Part shown: one piece after another, positions 42,852-51,681 of the stretch
Layout of the letters: the number at the start of each line of letters is the position of its first letter
How positions within the stretch are numbered: position 1 is the stretch's first letter
Origin: Paenibacillus sp. AN1007
GTDB taxonomy: Bacteria > Bacillota > Bacilli > Paenibacillales > Paenibacillaceae
Length of the DNA: 64,000 nt
Assembly (NCBI RefSeq): GCF_040702995.1
Contig: NZ_CP159992.1
Coordinates: 6,105,001 to 6,169,000 of the forward strand
Direction of reading: 5' to 3'
Made by a program: the position numbers and the translations under genes
Notes under the pieces: model-generated
What the model was told of the DNA's origin: nothing
Seen by the model: the letters and a program-made list of their open reading frames with translations, nothing else
Database searches by the model: none

Positions 42852-43925
42852 ATGATTAAAAGTGTCTTTGATTTTGATAACGAACTGCATCAGATGAATG
42901 AGGAAGAGCTGAGATCGCTGCTGCGCGAGCTTTATCTGCGAACAGATATGGCGCTGCATGACAAGAGCGGAGAAGCGCATTACACGCAGTTTGCAGAGAG
43001 ACAGCAGCAGTTGTTCAGCCGCCTGCATGAAGAGCGAAAGCTGCAAAAGGCGGGACGCCCACTGCCCGATCTGCAGCATGCACAGGAAATTCATATTGCT
43101 ATTGGTGAATCGCCTCTGGGAAGTATCAAAGTAGCCTTGGGAAAATTCCCGGGTCGGGAAAGTCGCCGTTTTTTTTCACTGAATGATTATTATGGCATCG
43201 GTCCATTGGGAGATTTGACAGACGCATGCGCGCTGCAGCGAAGGCACTTATGGCTGCTGGAACGGCTTCACCTGACAGAGCATGGAAGTTATCTCCTGCA
43301 GGGTCTGGAGCAGCTGCGGCATTTAGAATCATTTATGAGTTCAATTGGTGAAGAGATCAAGGTCATGATCTGGTATGCAAACAATGGTCATGAACGAACC
43401 GGCCTGCTCTATGCTCTTCATCTGCTGCGTCATCGTCAAAATCCGATTAAACTAATCGATACCACAGCGCTGTACTCCGTTCTGTTTGAAGGTTCTGAAC
43501 GGCATGTCCTCCACTTGGGTGAGCTGACGTCCGATCAGCTGTCCATGATGTGGGAGCACAGAGGGAATGCCGATCCGTTATCATCAGAGCAGCGGAACCT
43601 TCTGGAGCAGGAGTGGTTGGAACTGGCCGCACAGCCCGGAACACTGAGAATGTGGAAAGACGATGCGGTTTGCAGCGTGCCTGAGGACAGTCTTGATGAA
43701 TTCATTATGGAACAGGTAGCAAAACTTACTGCCGAACGGACAACAGGTGAATTCATCAATACAGCTCGTGTTGTGGGAGAAGTGCTGGGCAGCCTGCCTC
43801 AGGCTGTCGGTGATTCCTTTATTGAATATCGGGTGCGTCAGCTTATACTTCAGGGCAAGCTCGACATGGAAGGCAGCCCTCGTGCCATGCGTTTCTATCG
43901 TGTCCGAATGACAGGCACAGTCTAG
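42852..43925 (+). CDS. DUF1835/DUF3658 protein
   Basis: A 357-residue cytoplasmic protein. After a helical N-terminal region (about 1-75), the DUF1835 part begins (EIHIAIGESPLGSIKVAL...FSLNDYYGIGPLGDLTDA), followed by a DUF3658-like helical C-terminal part (ERTTGEFINTARVVGEVLGSL...FIEYRVRQLILQGKLDMEG). These paired domains are frequent in Bacillota; their biochemical role is not known. AAGGGAGG lies 7 bases before ATG 42852. No operon partner. Confidence 0.83.
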   Translation: MIKSVFDFDNELHQMNEEELRSLLRELYLRTDMALHDKSGEAHYTQFAERQQQLFSRLHEERKLQKAGRPLPDLQHAQEIHIAIGESPLGSIKVALGKFPGRESRRFFSLNDYYGIGPLGDLTDACALQRRHLWLLERLHLTEHGSYLLQGLEQLRHLESFMSSIGEEIKVMIWYANNGHERTGLLYALHLLRHRQNPIKLIDTTALYSVLFEGSERHVLHLGELTSDQLSMMWEHRGNADPLSSEQRNLLEQEWLELAAQPGTLRMWKDDAVCSVPEDSLDEFIMEQVAKLTAERTTGEFINTARVVGEVLGSLPQAVGDSFIEYRVRQLILQGKLDMEGSPRAMRFYRVRMTGTV

Positions 43926-43966
43926 TTCTCGACAAGCATTTGTAACCCTGTTATATACTGCGATGT

Positions 43967-44494
43967 TTAGACACTATAATTTTGCCACAGCTTCGTTAAC
44001 GGTCCATCTTTTCCATACACCGGGTCTGTCTCCGGCAGTGGAACCTCTTGAATCTCTCGCAGCACGTTTGGGCGCTCCCCTTCTTCCCCTGTACGTGTGT
44101 TGTAACTCATCCCTCCGGGATAGGCGCCGGCGATTCGAAAATCGGAACTGGCCTCCAGACGTTTATGGCCGGTTCCGGCAGGCAGTACAACGACATCTCC
44201 GCTCTCCAGATAAACTTTCTTTCCTTGCTCACCGCCAATAATCAACTTCACAAATCCACTCACTACGGCAAGAGCCTCATGGGCATTGCTGTGATAATGA
44301 TGATAATCAAATACACCGTTGATCCAGCTGTTGCCCCAGCCGTTGCGATTCAAGCGGGATGCAGCATGGGCAGGCTCGATACGCCAAACCCCTTTGTATA
44401 AAAGCACAGGCAGAACTGGATGGTTTGGAATAACCCCATCATCTTGAAAATGCATACGTTGAATCTCGTTGTAATTGGGTTTTGGATCACTCAT
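43967..44494 (-). CDS. Cupin-domain protein
   Basis: A 175-residue protein with one cupin barrel. Motif 1 is YHHYHSNAHEALAVVSG, giving two or three His and one Glu as metal ligands; motif 2 is LESGDVVVLPAGTGHKRL, with the last His. Length and motifs fit the small stand-alone cupins of the YlbA/YjlB type in Bacillus. AAAGAGGTG lies 7 bases before ATG 44494. The reaction is unknown. A perfect inverted repeat lies in its promoter region at 44556. Confidence 0.85.
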   Translation of the reverse strand: MSDPKPNYNEIQRMHFQDDGVIPNHPVLPVLLYKGVWRIEPAHAASRLNRNGWGNSWINGVFDYHHYHSNAHEALAVVSGFVKLIIGGEQGKKVYLESGDVVVLPAGTGHKRLEASSDFRIAGAYPGGMSYNTRTGEEGERPNVLREIQEVPLPETDPVYGKDGPLTKLWQNYSV

Positions 44495-44555
44495 CTTGAT
44501 TCACCTCTTTCCATTCATTAACCTGTCATTACAGGAGCAAACAAAAAAATATTGT

Positions 44556-44580
44556 AAAATGATACAAAATGTATCATTTT
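44556..44580. promoter_or_regulatory. Perfect 25-bp operator-like inverted repeat
   Basis: AAAATGATAC, five bases, then GTATCATTTT: 10-bp arms without mismatch in the divergent region between the cupin and epimerase genes. It has the size of a MarR-, PadR- or TetR-type operator, but no such regulator gene is adjacent. Confidence 0.65.
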
Positions 44581-44647
44581 AAGTTTATACTGATGTCATA
44601 GACTCTCTTCACAGTGCCCGATGTATAAATGTATAGGGGGAAAGTGT

Positions 44648-45649
44648 GTGAACATTGTGGTAACCGGAGCTTCTGGATTCGTTGGATTTCATCTTTCGCA
44701 GTATTTGGCACAAAAGGGGCATCAGATCACCCTGCTGGATCAGGACGACTATTGTCAGAGACTTGTTCACCTCTCACCACTGCATGACATGCCTTATATC
44801 CAGTGCAACCTTGCTGAGGACAGCCTCCATCTGCCCCACAACACGGATTACATCATTCATCTTGCTGCTATGCCTCACGTCGACTATTCATATCATCATC
44901 CCGCAGAGGTGTTCCGCAATAATACACTCAGCACACAAGCGGTCCTGCAGTATGCTGCAGACCGTAACATTCCTCTTTTACTAGCTTCATCCGTTGAGGT
45001 GTATGGCGGTGAATGGGGCAGGGTTTACAGCGAGTCTGATCCTTATGCGCCTGTCTCCCCATATTCAGCTTCGAAAGCAGCCTGCGAGATGTTGGCACAT
45101 TCTTATGCTCAATGTTATCAGCTTCCAGTGAACATATTTCGTTTAACCAACCTGTATGGGCCATGGCAGCTGCCTGACCGTATTATTCCGCGCAACTTTG
45201 GACGGATGCTGGATGGACTGCCGCTCGATATTCAAGGGTCAGCTGTTCGGGACTTTCTGTATATTGATGATGCTGTGCGCGCAATAGAGCAGATTATGAT
45301 CCGCAGTCAAGACGGACAGACCTATAACATTTCTACCGGAATCGGAACAACGATGCAGGAGATTGGCATGCTGCTGGAGCCGCTGGATCAATCTGCTGCT
45401 GCAAAAGTGATACGGGAACAGGAGCCCACGCAATCCAGAGGTTCAAGCCTCGTTGTTCATTCAGGCAAGCTGCGTGCAGCGTTTGGCTGGTATCCAAAGA
45501 CTACACTGGAGCAGGGACTGGAGAAAACGTTCCGGTGGTATCAGGAGCATGCCGACTGGGTCAGGCTGTTCAGCAGGGAATATCACACAACGCGTGAAAG
45601 CCGCAGCTTTATTATTGATATGGCGCGTTACTCGGTACCTGCGATGTAA
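44648..45649 (+). CDS. NAD-dependent epimerase/dehydratase family protein
   Basis: A 333-residue extended SDR. NIVVTGASGFVGFHL at the N-terminus is the TGxxGFxG cofactor loop, and YSASK the catalytic Tyr-Lys pair. YNISTGIGTTMQEI and the C-terminal segment resemble UDP-glucose 4-epimerase-type nucleotide-sugar enzymes. I choose GTG 44648 with AGGGGGAAAG upstream; the earlier ATG 44621 lacks a ribosome binding site. The sugar is unknown and no glycosyltransferase gene is near. It is probably controlled from the shared divergent promoter with the operator at 44556. Confidence 0.85.
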   Translation: MNIVVTGASGFVGFHLSQYLAQKGHQITLLDQDDYCQRLVHLSPLHDMPYIQCNLAEDSLHLPHNTDYIIHLAAMPHVDYSYHHPAEVFRNNTLSTQAVLQYAADRNIPLLLASSVEVYGGEWGRVYSESDPYAPVSPYSASKAACEMLAHSYAQCYQLPVNIFRLTNLYGPWQLPDRIIPRNFGRMLDGLPLDIQGSAVRDFLYIDDAVRAIEQIMIRSQDGQTYNISTGIGTTMQEIGMLLEPLDQSAAAKVIREQEPTQSRGSSLVVHSGKLRAAFGWYPKTTLEQGLEKTFRWYQEHADWVRLFSREYHTTRESRSFIIDMARYSVPAM

Positions 45650-45656
45650 ATCAAAC

Positions 45657-45707
45657 GAAAAAAGCCAGGGAAGGGTGGTTGTTTCAACACCTTCCTTGGC
45701 TTTTTTG
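45657..45707. terminator. Strong bidirectional terminator
   Basis: AAAAAAGCCAGGGAAGG and CCTTCCTTGGCTTTTTT pair over about 17 bp with one mismatch; the loop is GTTGTTTCAA inside a GTG/CAC pair. Confidence 0.92.
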
Positions 45708-45835
45708 TGCCTCCGTCACCTATATCAAATGCTCAGAACCGAATCTAAACATGGACAGTCAGGCTGGTTTACCATGCTCCAGCCGTCTTCATGCAGGATA
45801 CGCACAGACCAGCTGAGTATGCAAACCCGACTGCA

Positions 45836-46012
45836 TTATTCGTGATGTTTTTTCACATCGGCCACTTTATCTTGAACGGCCCCTTTGGCCTTATCCATTT
45901 TACCCTCAGCCTGAAGGGACTTATTGTTCGTTGCGTTACCGACTTGATCCTTCACTTCGCCTTTGGCTTTGTTAATGCCTGCTTTAATTTTATCGCCAGT
46001 TGAATTACTCAT
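45836..46012 (-). CDS. CsbD-family stress protein
   Basis: A 58-residue, highly charged protein, mostly helical and poor in hydrophobic residues: GDKIKAGINKAKGEVKDQVGNATNNKSLQAEGKMDKAKGAVQDKVAD, the CsbD repeat pattern. ATG 46012 has AAGGAG about 8 bases upstream; ATG 46021 lies within that site. In Bacillus subtilis csbD is under the general-stress factor SigB, and a SigB-like promoter (GTTTAA-N14-GGTTAA) is visible at 46049-46074. Molecular function is unknown. Confidence 0.88.
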   Translation of the reverse strand: MSNSTGDKIKAGINKAKGEVKDQVGNATNNKSLQAEGKMDKAKGAVQDKVADVKKHHE

Positions 46013-46048
46013 ATCGAACATCTCCTTCGTTGTCTGGTGTAGTCCTTA

Positions 46049-46074
46049 TTAACCGGGCTGAAGAATATTTAAAC
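46049..46074 (-). promoter_or_regulatory. SigB-like promoter of csbD-like gene
   Basis: On the minus strand GTTTAA (46074-46069), 14 bases, then GGTTAA (46054-46049), close to the SigB consensus GTTTAA-N12-15-GGGWAW. It lies about 37 bp before the start codon. Confidence 0.55.
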
Positions 46075-46194
46075 GTTCACGTTCAGAAGACATTTAAAAT
46101 TTGTTCTGCAGTTTTGTCAGATTTCATCTCTTTGTGAAGTCATCTAAGTAGAGGCATTTTTCAAGGATGCCGCACCAGATCAAGAGGAGATGTT

Positions 46195-47145
46195 ATGATT
46201 ATGAGTAACTATATCGGGAATGCTGCGTACTGTTATGCCAACTCTGCTGCAATGTTATTATCGTCTATTGGAGAGCGTATTGAACCGGGATTGGTGGAAG
46301 TGCTGGGTGGATTTTCGTTGGGGGCATTTCTGGCACCGAATGAGATCCTTTACTTTGATAACTGCAGCCAGAGCCCAGACTATGCTGTAACCAAAGCATT
46401 GAATATTCTAGGTTTCACGGTGAAGGAAAAGGCGTATGAACGCGGCTGCGACATGCCATTGGATGAGCTTAGGGTGTCTTTAAGCGAAGGTCCGGTCATG
46501 GTTGGACCGCTGAACATGGGGAAGCTCAATTACAATCCCAATTACAGAGCACTTGAAGGTTCTGATCATTATGTGTTGTTATTACGCCTGGAAGGCAATG
46601 AGGTGCTGCTGCATGATCCGGCGGGATTCCCTCATGTGTACTTGGGACTGGAGCAGCTTGAAGAGGCATGGAGATATGAGTTTCCTTGGAGTGCAGAGGT
46701 GTATCGCAGCTGGTGGCGTCCTGAGCGTATAGAGCATCCGGACAGAGCAGAGGTAAATCGGCGGGCTTGTGTCTGGTTCCAGACAAGTATAGTCGAGCAG
46801 AACAGGGATAAGGTGTACACAGGCAGGACGGGAGCTTCAGCGATCCTTCGCAAGGCAGAGCAGATCCGCTTGGGCGATCTGAGCGATAATGAATGGGCAC
46901 ATTATGTCTATTTTACACTACCGGTAGGTGCACGGCGGGCGGAGGATTACCGTCTCTTTTTTGAAAAGATAAACCCCGCATTATCTGCTCTGAAGCATAC
47001 CCAGTCCCTGCAGATGGGAGCATGTCAGAGCCGCCTCGTATCCCGCAGCTGGGGGGAAGCTGGTGAATGGATGAAGAAGCTGGCTGATACAGAAACGAGA
47101 ATAGAGGCAGAGATGATGAGGATGGAGCTTAATGAAGCTCGATGA
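46195..47145 (+). CDS. BtrH/C39-like papain-fold protein
   Basis: A 316-residue soluble protein. The start resembles the BtrH N-terminal domain: AAYCYANSAAMLLSSIG with candidate nucleophile C13, then VEVLGGFSLGAF and VTKALNILGFTVKE. GSDHYVLLLRLEGNEVLLHDPAGFP supplies H125 and D141, so a Cys-His-Asp triad can be proposed. The last 130 residues are helical, as in the DUF4872 part of BtrH proteins. BtrH itself transfers an acyl group in butirosin synthesis; other relatives are peptidases. GGAGATGTT precedes ATG 46195. The next gene, 64 bp on, encodes a sigma factor fused to a similar domain, suggesting a joint task. Confidence 0.7.
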   Translation: MIMSNYIGNAAYCYANSAAMLLSSIGERIEPGLVEVLGGFSLGAFLAPNEILYFDNCSQSPDYAVTKALNILGFTVKEKAYERGCDMPLDELRVSLSEGPVMVGPLNMGKLNYNPNYRALEGSDHYVLLLRLEGNEVLLHDPAGFPHVYLGLEQLEEAWRYEFPWSAEVYRSWWRPERIEHPDRAEVNRRACVWFQTSIVEQNRDKVYTGRTGASAILRKAEQIRLGDLSDNEWAHYVYFTLPVGARRAEDYRLFFEKINPALSALKHTQSLQMGACQSRLVSRSWGEAGEWMKKLADTETRIEAEMMRMELNEAR

Positions 47146-47209
47146 ATCTTGATTGGATCAGCAGAAGGGACAGATCCGGTTTATGACTGTATAGAGAGGA
47201 GACAGGGAT

Positions 47210-49090
47210 ATGCATGAAGTACCGACTGGCAAACAATATAAGGACATTACAGCTCAAAGGTCTGACCATCACTCATGGATCTCTGGTGATTACTCCGGGA
47301 TGCCGGATCGTATCATTGTGCAGCACATCCAGCAGGGAGACAGTCAGGCATTTGAAGAAATGGTGCGTCGATATCGTTCACAGCTGCATCGCTTCGTACG
47401 AGGCATCATACAGGATGAAGGCCTTGCAGATGATGTGGTACAGGAAGGTCTTATTCGTGCCTTCATGCATATGGATCAACTGCTGGATGCTGATCGTCTG
47501 CTCGCCTGGCTGCAGCGAATTGTGAAAAATCAGGCATATTCTCAAGTACAGCGAAGAATCCGTTTGAAAGAACAATATTTTTCGTCTTTTGCAGTCAAAA
47601 GGGACCATTCATCCGTCGGGGCTTTCTGGAGTGAACAGGATTCCTTGGACCAGCATCTGAACCAATGGATCGGTCCCACCCAGCTGCATGCACAAGAACA
47701 GTTTCGCGACCCTTTTTACGCAGCCGCTGCCCAGGACCTGAATCAGTATATTTATCAACTGCTGGCTGGACTTCATGAGAAGGAACGGCTTGTTTGTTAT
47801 CATCACTGGATTGAACATATGTCACCCCAGGAAATTGCAATTCATACCAATCTATCTACAGCTAATGTGTATCAGATCCTGTCCCGTTCCCGCAAAAAGG
47901 TAACCAGGCATCATATTCAGCAAGCTGTGAATGAAATGCTGACAGAGAACATCCCTTCCCTACTCCAGTGTGTGGTGCTGAGGGAACCGCAGACATTCCG
48001 ATCTCCTCAGACATGTAGCTCTGCAGCAGCAGCCATTCATGAGATGTTAAGCTATATAGGTCCGTCGGTATCTCTACCCATGGTTATGGGCTGCAGCGGG
48101 CTGGCCTTTCGGATCACCATATATCCAGCCGATATCCATATTGCGGGACCCACGGCTTATAATTTTAAAGAAGTGCTGGGCAGAGGACTGCGGCACATGG
48201 GTTATCTTCCTTCTGCTGTTGAGGCAGCTTCCAGTGAAGCCGGACTGAATGCTAATCTGGTTGATCCCGCATGGCTGCAGGATGCTGCGAAGGACAAGCG
48301 CATACTGAACCCCAGACTGGTTCGGGCACTTTCAATGATTCGCTACTCGGTATCCAGGGGCCTTCCAGCGGTCGTGTGGGATTTGAACATTCCTGAGTTC
48401 GGATTGATCTATGGCTATGATGATCAGATTCGTAAACTGCATGGTGTGGATTATATTCAGGCAGCTGCAGTTCCATATGACCATCTGGGGAGGGGTGTGA
48501 ATGAGGAAATCTTTGTGCTGACGGTGGAACCGGAGCGTATGCGGGAGGAGATTCATGTTCAAGCCGTGCTTCAGGTTATTCTGGCACACTATAAGGGGTA
48601 TGACCCTTATGCAATGCCAGGTACGATCTGCGGCTTGGGTGCGTATGCCGCTTGGCGGGAGGCTTTGAGGGAGGGGAAAGTCGAGCCTAATGGACATGCT
48701 TATAATATTGCTGTGCTGCGCGATGCAAGGCATTATGCCCGTGAGTTCTTCAGGGAATTATCGCAGCTGTGGACAGAGTCAGCTGATCAACAGACCAAAG
48801 TACGTCTGAATGATGTTCAGGATGTACGGATGAGAATGGATGTGAACCGCCTGATTGCTTTAAGCCAATTGGCAGAGGAGCAGTATCGTTTAATCGCAGA
48901 CAGATTATATAGGTTAGTGCAGTATTTTCCCTTCCCCGATGGCGGGAAGCCGAATCATAAAGTTCATGCAGACAAGGCCATCTCTGTGCTGCATGATGTG
49001 GAGCAGATGGAGTATTCTGCTGTAACCATTCTCGAAGAGATGCTGGCTGCGCTGGAGAACATGGAGCGGAATCTGCAAGATACAGATTAG
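47210..49090 (+). CDS. ECF sigma factor fused to a BtrH-like domain
   Basis: A 626-residue protein, about three times the usual sigma length. Sigma region 2 is at residues 34-118 (DSQAFEEMVRRYRSQLHRFVRG...DDVVQEGLIRAF) and region 4 at 178-236 (LHEKERLVCYHHWIEHMSPQEIA...STANVYQILSRSRKKV). From about residue 262 a new domain begins: TCSSAAAAIHEMLSYIG with C269, VMGCSGLAFRI and LGRGLRHMGY run parallel to CYANSAAMLLSSIG, VLGGFSLGAF and ALNILGF of the protein upstream. The expected His is absent (FGLIYGYD instead of HYVLLL), so it may bind rather than cleave. A helical tail follows (500-620). GAGGAGA precedes ATG 47210. It is probably cotranscribed with the upstream gene. No anti-sigma gene is present. 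Confidence 0.78.
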   Translation: MHEVPTGKQYKDITAQRSDHHSWISGDYSGMPDRIIVQHIQQGDSQAFEEMVRRYRSQLHRFVRGIIQDEGLADDVVQEGLIRAFMHMDQLLDADRLLAWLQRIVKNQAYSQVQRRIRLKEQYFSSFAVKRDHSSVGAFWSEQDSLDQHLNQWIGPTQLHAQEQFRDPFYAAAAQDLNQYIYQLLAGLHEKERLVCYHHWIEHMSPQEIAIHTNLSTANVYQILSRSRKKVTRHHIQQAVNEMLTENIPSLLQCVVLREPQTFRSPQTCSSAAAAIHEMLSYIGPSVSLPMVMGCSGLAFRITIYPADIHIAGPTAYNFKEVLGRGLRHMGYLPSAVEAASSEAGLNANLVDPAWLQDAAKDKRILNPRLVRALSMIRYSVSRGLPAVVWDLNIPEFGLIYGYDDQIRKLHGVDYIQAAAVPYDHLGRGVNEEIFVLTVEPERMREEIHVQAVLQVILAHYKGYDPYAMPGTICGLGAYAAWREALREGKVEPNGHAYNIAVLRDARHYAREFFRELSQLWTESADQQTKVRLNDVQDVRMRMDVNRLIALSQLAEEQYRLIADRLYRLVQYFPFPDGGKPNHKVHADKAISVLHDVEQMEYSAVTILEEMLAALENMERNLQDTD

Positions 49091-49718
49091 GCACATGGCA
49101 TGTAAGTCTGCTGTGTGTTTTTGCATTCTCGTGCGAAGATGTTCATACTTGAGTGGGAAAGATGTTTGAACTGCAAGAATAAGGGCGGGGCTATCGCTGC
49201 ATAATAACCAAAGTGACCAAATTCGTTGCATGAACGGTAAATTTTTGGGAATCCACTCCTGAAAAAACGTTCATCATGCACTTTCATATGTGCTTTTCGT
49301 ACATATGGTTTGTTGTGATCATGTCTTAATACCACATATGGTAGCTTACGGGGTTTGGTAAAGAATAAAGGCCATTCCTGACGAGTCCGCACACCTTGAC
49401 AAAAAGATCGATTTTGTTACAATGTTCACAATATCTTCACAAGTGTAAAAAATTTCTTTTTCATGTTCATGTGTAAGAGGTGTAATATAAGGGTATAGAG
49501 TTCGGTTTCGGCCTGCTTGTCGTTTTGTGCGTCAACATGTGTTGTGCGCAATAGACCCAACATACCATGCATACGTGAGAGTGGTCTCTGGCTGCGCTTA
49601 TCCTAATGTGTGAAATTTGGTACATTTAGTGTATTGATGTATTTGTGGTTCGGCTCAGCTTGACAGGCATCATGAAAGTTGCGGACTTCTATCCCAAAGT
49701 AAAGGAGGACTTTCTCTT
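49091..49718. promoter_or_regulatory. Upstream region of the NADH dehydrogenase operon
   Basis: A 628-bp gap. TTGACA (49396-49401), 16 bp, TACAAT (49418-49423) is a good sigma-A promoter. TTGTTACAATGTTCACAA (49414-49431) overlaps the -10 and matches the Rex consensus TTGTGAA-N4-TTCACAA except at two positions; a further TTCACAA follows 4 bp later. That leaves a leader of nearly 290 bases before 49719 with no structure I recognise. The first 300 bp hold no supported gene. Confidence 0.65.
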
Positions 49719-50156
49719 ATGTCACAATCGCCTACTCAACAAGAGGTGCCGGTAACAGAAGGCGCCGAGCGCCAGTCCCTGGACGTACTGGATCAACTGA
49801 TGAAGCCTGAGGTACAGGAGTCTTTAACTGTCTTGGTGGAGAACCTGCCTAAATTGGCTGAAATGGTTACTGCAATGACGAAAGCTTACGACTTCGCACA
49901 AGGTATCGCTACAGACAAAGTTCTGATCAGCGACACGATGAGTGCAATGGGTGAGTTCGCTAAACCTGTTGTAGACAAAGCTAAAGGTGTAGCTTCTGCT
50001 GCCATCGAGGCAAATGACCGTGCGCAAACGGAGCAAACTTCGGTTGGCCTGTTCGCTATGCTCAAAATGCTTAAAGATCCAAACGTACAGCAATCGCTTC
50101 GTTTTGCTCAATCTTTCCTGAGCATCTTGAACGAGCGTCAACAATCGAAACGTTAA
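49719..50156 (+). CDS. DUF1641 protein (YjlC-like)
   Basis: A 145-residue protein. VLDQLMKPEVQESLTVLVENLPKLAEMVTAMTKAYDFAQGIATDKVL followed by FAMLKMLKDPNVQQSLRFAQSFLSIL is the DUF1641 pattern; it is helical with amphipathic segments. AAAGGAGG lies 10 bases before ATG 49719. It is followed after 25 bp by the type II NADH dehydrogenase gene, the same pair as yjlC-ndh of Bacillus subtilis, so it may assist or regulate that enzyme. Codon use is strongly biased towards few codons, as in highly expressed genes. Confidence 0.87.
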   Translation: MSQSPTQQEVPVTEGAERQSLDVLDQLMKPEVQESLTVLVENLPKLAEMVTAMTKAYDFAQGIATDKVLISDTMSAMGEFAKPVVDKAKGVASAAIEANDRAQTEQTSVGLFAMLKMLKDPNVQQSLRFAQSFLSILNERQQSKR

Positions 50157-50181
50157 GACTTAGAAAGAACGGAGGATGGAT

Positions 50182-51363
50182 ATGTCGAAGCAAATTTTGA
50201 TCTTGGGTGGAGGTTACGGCGGTCTGTTGACTGCGCTGACTGCGCGTCAGTACTTGACTCCGGAAGAAGCGACAATTACAGTCGTGAACCGTTATCCTAC
50301 GCACCAAATTATTACGGAACTGCACCGTCTTGCTGCAGGAAGCATTGCTGAGCAAGCTGTTGCTCTCCCGCTTGAAAAATTGCTGCGTGGTAAAGATGTG
50401 AACCTGAAAATCGATACGGTGGATACAATCAAACCGGACGAGAAGAAAGTTCTCATGACCAGCGGCTCCACATACTCTTACGATGCACTCGTCGTTGCTC
50501 TGGGCAGCGAAACAGCATTCTTCGGAATTCCGGGACTGCAGGAGTACAGCTTCACGCTCAAATCGGTTAGCGATGCAAACCGTATTCGTGCACATGTTGA
50601 AGCACGTTTGGATGCATACAAACAATCCGGCAACAAAGCAGACGCTACGTTTGTTATTGGCGGCGGCGGTTTGACAGGTATCGAACTGGTTGGTGAATTC
50701 GCTGACCTTCTGCCAGGCGTATGCCAACAGAAAGGTATCGATTTCAATGATATCTCCCTCTATACAGTAGAAGCAGGTCCTTCCATTCTGGCTGGTTTCC
50801 CGCCAGAGCTGGTGGATCGCGCGAAATCCAGTCTCGAAAAACGCGGCGTGAACTTCATCGTTGGCGTAGCGATTACCGAGATGAAAGAAAACGAAGTATT
50901 GCTGAAAGACGGCAGCTCGATCCCTACGAACACACTCGTATGGACAGGCGGCGTACAAGGTAATGCGGTTGTTGCAAACAGTGGAATTGAAGTGGATCGC
51001 GGCCGTGCAAAAGTAACGGAAGTGCTGCAATCTACATCTCACAAAGACGTGTTTGTTGCTGGTGACAGCGCAGTGGTCTTCCCTAGCGAAGGCGCTCGTC
51101 CGTACCCTCCAACAGCACAATTGGCTTGGCAAATGGGCGAAACCATTGGTCACAACCTGGGCGTAATGTTCAAAGGTGGCGCAATGGAATCCTTCTCGCC
51201 AATCTTCTCCGGTACACTGGGAAGTCTGGGTCGTAAAGACGCTGTCGGCATGATCGGTGGCAACCAGACTCGCCTGAAAGGTCTGCCTGCAACCATGATG
51301 AAAGAAGCAAGTAACATCCGTTACCTGTCCCACATCCATGGCTTGTTCGCACTGGCTTATTAA
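50182..51363 (+). CDS. ndh: Type II NADH dehydrogenase (NDH-2)
   Basis: A 393-residue FAD protein that oxidises NADH and reduces menaquinone at the membrane without pumping protons. The FAD loop is ILGGGYGGLLTALTA at the N-terminus; the NADH loop is FVIGGGGLTGIELVGEFAD near residue 155; the AGDSAV motif and the quinone-side AWQMGETIGHNL follow. I use ATG 50182 with ACGGAGG six bases upstream; ATG 50176 abuts that site. It is cotranscribed with the DUF1641 gene from the promoter with the Rex-like site, so repression at high NAD+/NADH is expected. Confidence 0.9.
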   Translation: MSKQILILGGGYGGLLTALTARQYLTPEEATITVVNRYPTHQIITELHRLAAGSIAEQAVALPLEKLLRGKDVNLKIDTVDTIKPDEKKVLMTSGSTYSYDALVVALGSETAFFGIPGLQEYSFTLKSVSDANRIRAHVEARLDAYKQSGNKADATFVIGGGGLTGIELVGEFADLLPGVCQQKGIDFNDISLYTVEAGPSILAGFPPELVDRAKSSLEKRGVNFIVGVAITEMKENEVLLKDGSSIPTNTLVWTGGVQGNAVVANSGIEVDRGRAKVTEVLQSTSHKDVFVAGDSAVVFPSEGARPYPPTAQLAWQMGETIGHNLGVMFKGGAMESFSPIFSGTLGSLGRKDAVGMIGGNQTRLKGLPATMMKEASNIRYLSHIHGLFALAY

Positions 51364-51380
51364 TCTATAACACCAACGTT

Positions 51381-51410
51381 AAAGGGCGCCTATCAGGTGC
51401 CCTTTTTTTG
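51381..51410 (+). terminator. Terminator of the ndh operon
   Basis: AAAGGGCGCCT pairs with AGGTGCCCTTT (one G-T), loop ATC, then a T run. Confidence 0.92.
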
Positions 51411-51550
51411 TGTTTCTATAAAATGAAATTCTTCAGATCAAGGTACGGAACACATATAGGTATGAACATGGATCGTTATACAGATATTAATGGAATGATA
51501 GAAACGGATCGAAACCAGACGGAAACGAAAAGGGAAAGAAACAAGAACGG

Positions 51551-51605
51551 TGCATAGAAGTGGTGCACCGGCAGTCTGCGCTTAGAAGCGCCGGCTTTCG
51601 TTTAA
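51551..51605 (+). other. Tandem hairpins of unknown role
   Basis: GGTGCA-N9-TGCACC is followed at once by CCGG...GCGCTT-AG-AAGCGC-CGG and then CTTTCGTTT. The second could be a weak terminator. Together they lie about 80 bp before the next gene, inside a possible leader. Confidence 0.4.
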
Positions 51606-51681
51606 AAGATAAGATGGGGATGCGTCATATTATAGTCAGAGAGCGACGGTGCTCTTTGCGCATTTGAGAGGAGAATGAACG

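Noticed and set aside
49087..49392. 101-codon minus-strand frame in the gap before the DUF1641 gene
   Set aside because: Its GTG start abuts AAGGT with no spacing, the composition is not protein-like, and the promoter of the ndh operon overlaps its start.
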